In this document: piece by piece, positions 6,291 through 12,500 of the stretch
Numbering within the stretch: the stretch's first letter is position 1
Layout: each line of letters starts with the position of its first letter
DNA from: Trachelipus rathkii
Lineage: Eukaryota; Arthropoda; Malacostraca; Isopoda; Trachelipodidae
NCBI GenBank assembly: GCA_015478945.1
Contig: JABUQX010118729.1
Span: forward strand, 1-12,500
Direction: 5' to 3'
DNA: 12,500 nucleotides
Translations under genes and position numbers: made by a program
The notes under the pieces: model-generated
What the model saw: only the letters and a program-made list of their open reading frames with translations
Database searches by the model: none
What the model was told of the DNA's origin: nothing

Positions 6291-7786
6291 AAGACCTTTT
6301 CCATTTGTTTTCTTTTTTTTCATTTGAAGGTTATACCACAATCTAATACTATAGTCAAAGCAAACTGAAAATTTCCATTCATAAATGCCTTACACATGAC
6401 GTCATAATGCGGATTTTTTCGGAACTAAATTTAGTAAACAAATGCCTTTATTAGGACCCTATTTTTAAAGCTCCTTCGGTGTTTTTTTTCGAATTATTTT
6501 GTTAATTTGATATAAAATATATTAATTTTGCAATAATTTTGTTCACCCATTCTAAAGTTATTAATTTTTATTAATAATTTAATACTATTATATCTTTTCA
6601 AGCGTAAAAATGCTTCAGAATTGGGTCAGATGAGGCAACTTGTCCTATCAATGGCGAAAATATATGAAATCATCATTAAATTCAAACTTTTTTTTTTGTT
6701 TAAATATGTTAAAACTGTGATTTTTATGTTATCAGTAAATAATTTTTTTTGAATTTATTAAAGTTTCAAAAATATCGGCAAATTCGGTGACAATTTTCTC
6801 ATGCCTAGACCTGATACTCATAAAAACGGACCCCGAAGGCCTATTGAGCAGGAAATTTAGTAATTTTTTATTTTAAGAAAATAACTTTTAATATGTTGCC
6901 TGTTGTTATGAATCATAAAATTTTATTAAATTTCCTGCTAAGCCACGATTTCAAAGAGTTATAAAAGTTAATAGCTTTTGTCAAGTTTTTAGTGTCCACA
7001 TAGTGTCCATAATTACTTGCTTAAAAAAAAATATGTTGACAATTTTGCTCACGCCATGATCTAATTTTCGTACATATGTGTCATTTAGGTGTATTTGACA
7101 GCTAAATTAGCAACTTATTATTTTACCAAAAAATAGAAATTTATGAAAGTAAACATAAATTTAATGAAATGTTGATTTTCTGTTGAGTTTGGCCTATTTT
7201 GTTAAGTTTGCAATATTATAGCATAGTCTTCTAAAGCTGGTATTTTTTAGCAATTCTAGAAGCTTGATTTTTTTTTTTTTTTAATCCACATTAAAATATA
7301 TGTTGAAATCAGGGCTAAGTAACTACAAGGTTTTGAGTGAAGCCAGAGCTAGAATCAAAAATTTTTTTTTGGTAGAGCCACTGCTAAAAATATTTTTTTT
7401 AATAGCATTAGAAATATAGAGAATGTAAAAAGCCACATGGGCCTATTGAAACTGCTATATAGTAAATGGGTTCAGAGCCAGAGTTATATATTTTAAAATG
7501 GTTTTGAAATTGTTTATTCCCAATCAGTCAATCAATATATCATTATTTTTTTGAGAATTCATTATTTTTCCAATTATCGATTTGGCATTATGAATAGGCA
7601 TAGGACTGTAGTAGCGAAAGGTTATGATACGTTTTCTTAAGTGAGGTTATTATTTTGTTAAGTAATGTTAAATTACTTGATTGGTGTAAATTAATAATCT
7701 AGCTGATACTTAACCCACCTTTAGCATAACCTTCCCTAATGACACCACATCTTCTATGTCTTAACCAATCAAATATAGAATAGGTG
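6291..7786. other. AT-rich stretch without a recognisable gene
   Basis: About 1.5 kb with frequent stops in all frames. It holds T- or A-homopolymers, a TGACGTCA octamer at 6397-6404, and the diverged repeats listed separately. An inverted pair, TTGATTGGT near 7679 and ACCAATCAA near 7765, is also present. It is most likely old non-coding host DNA. Confidence 0.6.
6787..7134. repeat. Diverged direct repeat, about 249 bp apart, plus inverted pair
   Basis: 6787-6882 (starting GTGACAATTTTCTCATGCC) aligns by eye with 7036-7134 (starting TTGACAATTTTGCTCACGCC), and both end in ATTTTA-rich sequence and AAAATA. Within the first copy AGCAGGAAATTTA (6847-6859) is perfectly inverted at 6927-6939. This may be two decayed copies of an unknown short element. 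Confidence 0.45.
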
Positions 7787-7787
7787 A

Positions 7788-7799
7788 TATATATATATG

Positions 7800-7845
<46 letters not shown>
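7788..7845. repeat. (TA)n microsatellite
   Basis: TA array with a single GC interruption at 7799-7800. Confidence 0.95.
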
Positions 7846-7848
<3 letters not shown>

Positions 7849-7871
7849 ATATAGGTGGTTATGGTAACACG

Positions 7872-8085
7872 CTGTAGATGAAGTAATCCATTGATTTGGA
7901 GAACCAAAAATTTTTAAGTTCAGAAACGTTGTTAGATTTTTACAGGCTCATATGGCAAGTCTGGCAGACCCAGAAGTTACCAAAGAATTCCTTAAAAAAT
8001 TAACTTAACTTAGCTTTTTGTACTTAGAAATTTTTTTGAACTTAGAAAATTTTCGCTCTCAAAATATGTGGGTCGCTGTCTACAG
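7872..8085. mobile_element. Foldback MITE-like element, diverged copy
   Basis: CTGTAGA at 7872-7878 is inverted at 8079-8085. The inner arms 7899-7926 and 8033-8060 (GAGA...AAATTTT...AAGTTC) match at about 23 of 28 positions, giving arms of about 55 bases each. It shares sequence with the element at 8241-8468: CTTAGAAATTTTTTTGAAC and the AACTTAACTTA stretch. It is an older copy of the same family, flanked by TA arrays on both sides. Confidence 0.6.
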
Positions 8086-8089
8086 TATT

Positions 8090-8121
8090 ATATATAGTAT
8101 ATATATATATATATAGTAGTG

Positions 8122-8219
<98 letters not shown>

Positions 8220-8236
8220 ATTTTTATATATATATA
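8090..8236. repeat. (TA)n array with short interruptions
   Basis: TA dinucleotide tract interrupted by AGTAGTG near 8116, a further AG, and a short T run near 8221. It separates the two foldback elements. Confidence 0.95.
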
Positions 8237-8240
8237 ATTT

Positions 8241-8467
8241 TATTTAGATACTGTACTGTGACTTTTTTTCTGAAATTTTCTGTTCAGGTGTGCTAAAAGC
8301 AGTAGTTTTTAAGAAAATTTTGAGGCGCTTCTGAAATATACCAGAAGCTTCGCCATTAAGTAATTTTCTTAAAAACCTAAACTTAACTTAACTTAACTTT
8401 TCAGAACTTAGAAATTTTTTTGAACAGAAAATTTTTTCAGAAAAAAGTCACAGTACAGTATCTAAAT

Positions 8468-8468
<1 letters not shown>
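8241..8468. mobile_element. Foldback MITE with long terminal inverted repeats
   Basis: A 228-bp element. 8241-8262 and 8447-8468 are perfect 22-bp inverted repeats including TTTAGATACTGTACTGTGAC, and the pairing continues inward with few mismatches through TTCTGAAA...TTTTCTGTTC. The centre pairs again: GTTTTTAAGAAAATT near 8305 with AATTTTCTTAAAAAC near 8362, and GGCGCTTCTG with CAGAAGCTTCGCC. The outermost bases on each side are TA, which would suit a TA target duplication (Tc1/mariner-like), but TA-rich flanks make this undecidable. It has no coding capacity. AACTTAACTTA is repeated in the right arm only. Confidence 0.8.
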
Positions 8469-8472
<4 letters not shown>

Positions 8473-8517
<45 letters not shown>

Positions 8518-8580
8518 ATATATATATATATAGAGAGTATATATATATATATATATATGTTATATATATATAGTGTAAGA

Positions 8581-8612
<32 letters not shown>
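8473..8612. repeat. (TA)n array containing the hAT insertion point
   Basis: TA tract with interruptions (GTTAATA, GAGAG, TGTAAGAG). The hAT element begins at 8613 and the array resumes at 10015, so both belonged to one array before insertion. Confidence 0.92.
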
Positions 8613-8617
<5 letters not shown>

Positions 8618-8642
8618 GTGGGCACCCTGCTCATTTAGGGGT

Positions 8643-8656
8643 GTGCGCTAGCGCAC
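8643..8656. promoter_or_regulatory. Left subterminal palindrome of the hAT element
   Basis: GTGCGCTAGCGCAC is a perfect 14-bp palindrome 30 bases inside the left end, followed by a run of TCCGC motifs (to about 8740). Subterminal repeats are where hAT transposases such as Ac and Hermes bind; binding here is inferred. Confidence 0.6.
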
Positions 8657-8907
8657 CTCCGCACCTCGAGAGAAAACGTGGTCTGCTAGCGCTCCTCCGC
8701 ACTTATTCTGACCATCAAACCTCCGCTATCGTAAGTCCGCAGTATGTCCATCGTCTCCCGCTACTAATAATGTGCGACTTCATAAAAGATTTTAATATTA
8801 AACACAAATAGTATATATCCTTACAAAAATTTATTTATAATATTATATGGAAAATTGAATGAATATTCACAAAATCTCAAGATTTTCCACTCCCTCCTCA
8901 ATGTCGT

Positions 8908-9302
8908 CTAGGACAAGAGATCCATATTACCTTTCAAAAGATTAGGTGCTCAAAATTGAAGTTAAGGCTGACCCCTTTGCCCTCAAAATATCCCTCACCA
9001 ATACTAAATATTCGCTCTACAGCTGCAGAAACTAGGGAGTAGGTGTATTATATTTTATGAACAAGTTCAAACAGCCCGGTCATGCTGAAGGAAGATGTCC
9101 TGGTGAGAGGGAGTGTTGGGTGTGCCGTAACCACTTCCAGCAGTCCATCGGTTAATTTGCAACCTCTCACCAAATCATTCTGCCCCTTCTGAAATATTTT
9201 GACCAACCTGTCCACCCATAAGAAGGTCTTTATTTCGTCCAAGACTTTAGTAGAATTCATGAAAGCCTCGACTCCCTGCAGAGTCGATGCTAATGCTACG
9301 TA
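8908..9302 (-). pseudogene. hAT transposase remnant (C-terminal dimerisation region)
   Basis: On the minus strand SLVSAAVERIFSIG is followed by a Gly-rich segment and FEHL, then, after a frame change near 8938, LLKGNMDLL before a stop at 8908-8910. This is the signature of the hAT C-terminal dimerisation domain (consensus SSA-VERIFS-G ... FE-L--LKGN). A stop codon (TAA) lies just upstream near 9048-9050. The frame before it (9048-9260) joins directly onto the signature frame. LQGVEAF near 9265-9280 may correspond to the LQGE region before the insertion domain, in which case about 150 or more residues are missing between. The copy cannot encode active transposase. Confidence 0.72.
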
Positions 9303-9321
9303 TCAGCTTGTAGAAAGAAAG

Positions 9322-9322
9322 A

Positions 9323-9408
<86 letters not shown>

Positions 9409-9419
9409 TATATATATAT
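9322..9419. repeat. (TA)n array inside the hAT element
   Basis: Two TA runs separated by AG. It interrupts the region upstream of the transposase remnant. Confidence 0.95.
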
Positions 9420-9459
9420 TTAGTTATTGCTTAGTGTAAAACTCCAAATATATATACAG

Positions 9460-9529
<70 letters not shown>

Positions 9530-9872
9530 GTTAGGAAATTTTGGTTAGGAAAATGTAAAAAACAAAACAAAACATTTGGGGTTTACATGGTATTGATTTA
9601 GATATTGCCTAGTTATTATAGTAATAATATAACTAATTAAAGTTATAGATGAGGGTAATAGGGATTCAGTCAATAAAATCAATTTAAATGTTAATTATTA
9701 TATATGGTACCTTTAAGGAGGTTGAGATTATTTTTGGAAGTTTAATTATTAAAAACAATAAGTCTTAGACTAAAAGTATAATTAGTTATAAACTTAAAAT
9801 AAAAATTATATTTCTTTATTATAACCAATAAGAATTCTTAATAAGTAAACTATATTTTCATTTTTTTAAAAG
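9420..9872. other. Non-coding interior of the hAT element
   Basis: It holds a further TA array (9462-9525) and a 14-bp tandem copy of TTGGTTAGGAAA (9527 and 9541). The rest is AT-rich sequence with stops in all frames. No gene is seen. Confidence 0.7.
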
Positions 9873-9874
9873 GT

Positions 9875-10001
9875 GCGGAAACAAAAGAGGGGAAACTTTT
9901 TTTGATCCGCACGTAAAGTCCGCTAATTTCCTGACGACTCCGCACCTCCGCTAGTCCGCACCTATTCTGGTAGTCCGCTCGGAGCGGACTAAAGAGCGGA
10001 A
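9875..10001. promoter_or_regulatory. Right subterminal motif cluster of the hAT element
   Basis: About nine TCCGC or GCGGA motifs in about 125 bases, including CTCCGCACCTCCGCTAGTCC, and the palindrome GTCCGCTC-G-GAGCGGAC at 9973-9989. The left end carries the same motif, so they are probable transposase-binding subterminal repeats. Confidence 0.6.
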
Positions 10002-10014
10002 GTGCCCACCTCTG

Positions 10015-10043
10015 ATATATATATATATATATATATATGGTAT

Positions 10044-10140
<97 letters not shown>
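10015..10140. repeat. (TA)n microsatellite
   Basis: TA array with one GGTATTAA interruption, the right-hand remainder of the array into which the hAT element inserted. The apparent plus-strand frame starting in it (10037-10372) is mostly Ile-Tyr repeats. Confidence 0.95.
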
Positions 10141-10142
<2 letters not shown>

Positions 10143-10640
10143 TTCATGTGACTTTAATGGCTCACGTTTTTCTGAGTCAAGTTATCTATACTATAAAATC
10201 ATTGATAATCGTAAGAAAAAAAAATATTGAAAAAAATACTAATGCTATGGATATTTCGATTGACAGTGGAAATAAACAATTACAAATTTTGGGTGCAATG
10301 AATAGAAAGAAGAGATGCTTAGCTGCAGAATGTGTATTTCAATTACATTTACACTCGATACCATTTAAATAGTAATAGTCTATTGTAACTCAGTCACCTG
10401 GAGTTTCAGTAATATCAATACAGTATATGTGCTAAAATTTATGAAAATGTAATAAAAATTTAGTCAAATATTTAAATAAGAATCTGTTTTGATTATTAAA
10501 AAATTGTAATTGTTATTGTGCAGAAAGATATCATTTTTTATTCCCAAGCTTATAACTGCTGATGTTTATATCAGTAATGATATTGATCACATTTTCCCAT
10601 TTCATTTCCCATTAATTAATTATTTGTAACTATCTGGCAG
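10141..10640. other. Unassigned AT-rich sequence
   Basis: A short plus-strand frame continues to 10372 and includes LQILGAMNRKKRCLAAEC, with no family I recognise and a start only in microsatellite sequence. The remainder is AT-rich with stops in all frames. I see nothing assignable. Confidence 0.5.
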
Positions 10641-10950
10641 TCTTAAATATCTATATGTCCTTACAAGTTTTTGAGTTTTTCCTGTCCCGAGTCTGTTTCA
10701 ATCTTTTGACCCAACAAGACCAAAAATAGAGAAAATTCTTTCAATTGATTTAGAATTGGCTGGGCATCAATGTAATGATGACAAAAATCAGCATAACCCT
10801 TCCGGTAGCTTTTATCAGCACATTTTCCAAATTAATATGCATAATATTCCACCATTTATCTGGGCTTAACTTTGATATCAGGGATTCTTTGAACATATGG
10901 GCTGGGAATACAGTTTTATCTTTTAACCTGTAGGTCATTAGTCCACCAAG
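10641..10950 (-). pseudogene. Second hAT-type transposase remnant, C-terminal end
   Basis: From 10950 downwards the minus strand reads YLGGL, then FPAHMFKESL and LSPDKWW, the last matching the SP--WW element before the C-terminal domain. After a frame change near 10755 comes SIERIFSIFGLVGSK and, past an in-frame TGA, NRLGTGKTQKLVRTYRYLR. This is the SIERVFS-FG---SK-RNRLG---A-KL---YR-LRG signature of a hAT subgroup distinct from the element at 8613-10014. It has at least one frameshift and one stop, so it is dead. No terminal inverted repeats were found around it. The 62-residue frame at 10750-10938 is only the first part. Confidence 0.68.
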
Positions 10951-11347
10951 GTATTCAGGATATATTTTTTGAGTAAATTAATTTAGTAATTTCAGTAATT
11001 TAACTTAATGCTAGAATTACTGATTATGTTTAGAATAAGTTTACATATTGTGTGACATGTAGCAATACCGTACTGTACCAATACTAATTATCTGTACAAG
11101 TTTCACCAATGAGGCAATGATGTTCATTTATAAGTGGGAATTGGACAATGTTACCAAAATACTGGTATATGTTTAGCTTGTAAATTTTATACTCAATTAT
11201 GTCAAATAACACTAAAATGATATTATTACAAAAGAGATTAAATTATAGATCATTTTTTCCCTCTCAAAAATAGAAATTTTAAAGAAAATCAAAAAAGCCT
11301 AATAAAACCCGCCCAAAAAAACACACTTGTTTTTTCTTGGTTCAAAC

Positions 11348-11350
<3 letters not shown>
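10951..11350. other. AT-rich spacer without a gene
   Basis: No coding region, tRNA or obvious repeat is seen. It may include more decayed sequence of the hAT remnant on its left. Confidence 0.5.
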
Positions 11351-11651
<301 letters not shown>

Positions 11652-12500
11652 CCTTCTTACCCCTGACTACCCCATCATGGGAGAAGCCACACTGCACCCT
11701 GCCTATGCAACCAGTCTCTTCAAGAGATCCTCCAGGGATGTTATGTTCCACATTGTTCTATGTTAGGAATTTTTTAAACATGGGATAAAGAAGTGGGATG
11801 TATCCTCCGGAACCTGGTTATAGTTTTGACAGATGTTTGTAGTGGTTTGGTTAAGGTTAAAACTGGTTTGTATTATTGTAATTCAGGGTGATGGCCGCAT
11901 CTTAGCTTTGCCAAGGATGACTGACTAGTTCTTGATAGTGGGTCGAATTCTGGTGGGTGTTTGTTTAAAATGTTGTTTGGTGGTCTGCATCTTAAGTGGT
12001 TTTCTGTTAGTGTCTCATGGATTTGTTTGGTGTATGTTGTGTTGTTTGGTGGTGGTGGAATGTTATTCATTTGTTTGTAATATAGGGCTGGTGAAGAAGG
12101 AGGTTGTTTGAGTCTGTGGTGGATTGGGTTAGAGAGTGCAATGTGGCATGGGAGTTGGGGTGTTTGGGTTTTGAAAGATAATTGTGTGCCTATCATGTCT
12201 AGGTGTGTGTCTATGGGTAGAATTTTAATTTCTTCATGCAGGTGTTGTTGTAGTGTTGTTGATGTGCATCCTGTTATGATTCTTAGAACTTTGTTTTGTG
12301 TTGTTTTGACTTTCTTTGATATTTTTTGTCGGTAGTTGGTGCCAGGTTGGAGAAGTGTAGTTTTGAGTTGGGCGAATGAATTGTTTGTATATGGTGGTGA
12401 ATGTTGGTTTATTGTTTGTGAAGTCTGTGCCAGCGATGGTTCTTAATTTGTTTAGTTTCTTATTAGCAGATGAGGTTATGTTGTCTATGTGTTTTGTGAA
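11652..12500 (-). pseudogene. Non-LTR retrotransposon (LINE), 3' part of ORF2, frameshifted, 5' end outside window
   Basis: Minus strand from 12500. KLNKLRTIAGTDF and YKQFIRPTQNYTSPTWH correspond to the region after the reverse transcriptase core (A-IRP---Y-SP-W). After a frame change near 12340-12350 come TQNKVLRIITGC, HLHEEIKILPI and HLDMIGTQ. The open stretch 11873-12196 ends LRCGHHPELQ with a stop. Beyond it, in another frame, CQNYNQVPEDTSHFFIPC looks like the terminal CCHC knuckle with its second Cys changed to Tyr. TMWNITSLEDLLKRLV is the usual last conserved block before the 3' end. The order is that of Jockey/CR1/I-like elements; the exact clade cannot be decided. At least two frameshifts and several stops show it is inactive. 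The plus-strand frame at 12108-12335 is a shadow. Confidence 0.78.

Larger units (their letters stand above)
8613..10014. mobile_element. hAT-family DNA transposon, 1402 bp, non-autonomous
   Basis: The ends are perfect 13-bp inverted repeats: CAGAGGTGGGCAC at 8613-8625 and GTGCCCACCTCTG at 10002-10014, a typical hAT terminus. The flanking eight bases are ATATATAT on both sides, compatible with the 8-bp target duplication of hAT elements, although any cut in TA DNA would give this. TCCGC/GCGGA motifs crowd both ends, about four on the left and nine on the right. A perfect palindrome lies inside each end (8643-8656 and 9973-9989). The only coding trace is a broken transposase on the minus strand (8908-9302). 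The interior contains two TA arrays, so the element has decayed or gained them after insertion. Confidence 0.88.

Noticed and set aside
6397..6404. TGACGTCA, a perfect cAMP-response-element octamer
   Set aside because: An isolated octamer with no adjoining gene on a suitable strand; chance is sufficient.
6320..6420. Minus-strand open stretch of about 30 residues (HYDVMCKAFMNGNFQF...) upstream of the protease gene
   Set aside because: Too short and without a recognised motif. It might be the tail of another viral gene but nothing supports this.
7619..7773. Interleaved inverted pairs AAGGTTATG/CATAACCTT and TTGATTGGT/ACCAATCAA
   Set aside because: The pairs cross instead of nesting, so they do not form one hairpin, and each is short enough to be chance in AT-rich DNA.
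8557..8811. Plus-strand 84-residue frame
   Set aside because: It is made of TA microsatellite and the left end of the hAT element, including its terminal and subterminal repeats.
10037..10372. Plus-strand 111-residue frame with a non-repeat C-terminal half
   Set aside because: The start and first third are microsatellite; the remainder has no motif I recognise and could be chance.
12108..12335. Plus-strand 75-residue frame, Val/Cys-rich
   Set aside because: It is the complement of the LINE coding region on the minus strand, where the family motifs are clear.

Overview
The window looks like nuclear DNA of an invertebrate animal, most likely an arthropod. The base composition is strongly AT-rich, long (TA)n arrays interrupt almost every segment, and three kinds of transposon remnant are recognisable: hAT transposons, foldback MITEs and a non-LTR retrotransposon. 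A decapod crustacean would fit the abundance of TA microsatellite, but no host gene is visible to prove it. There is no bacterial gene organisation and no intact cellular gene.

Layout: 1-1515 is almost entirely TA/TAA low-complexity sequence. 1536-2500 is non-coding, with a 34-bp duplication, small palindromes and three degenerate tRNA-like modules. 2515-2665 is a tandem array of four 43/44-bp units, each carrying a palindrome. 2899-6229 is the most interesting part: a compact cluster of virus-like genes. They are a VLTF3-like late transcription factor on +, and on - a zinc-finger protein, a small conserved protein that may be a ssDNA-binding protein, a collagen/coiled-coil fibre-like protein and an adenain-like cysteine protease. 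Three of the minus-strand genes begin with the same promoter-like box ending in TAAATG. A ladder of five GC-rich hairpins occupies the only long intergenic gap (4411-4727). The cluster resembles part of a Polinton/Maverick- or adintovirus-type dsDNA virus, or another VLTF3-encoding dsDNA virus. Capsid, packaging ATPase, polymerase and integrase genes are not in the window. Three of the five genes are frameshifted at short T, A or TA runs, so this is probably a decaying endogenous copy.

6291-7786 is AT-rich with no gene, only diverged repeats. 7872-8468 holds two copies of one foldback MITE family separated by TA arrays. 8613-10014 is a 1.4-kb hAT element with perfect 13-bp terminal inverted repeats and a broken transposase, inserted in a TA array. 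10641-10950 is the broken C-terminal end of a second, different hAT-type transposase. 11652-12500 is the decayed 3' part of a LINE on the minus strand, whose 3' end runs straight into a 300-bp TA array.

How the genes may work together: the VLTF3-like protein would be the late transcription factor, and the repeated TAAATG boxes would be its target promoters. The protease and fibre-like protein would belong to virion maturation and host attachment. This functional picture is inference from family knowledge; the motifs and breaks are read directly from the sequence.
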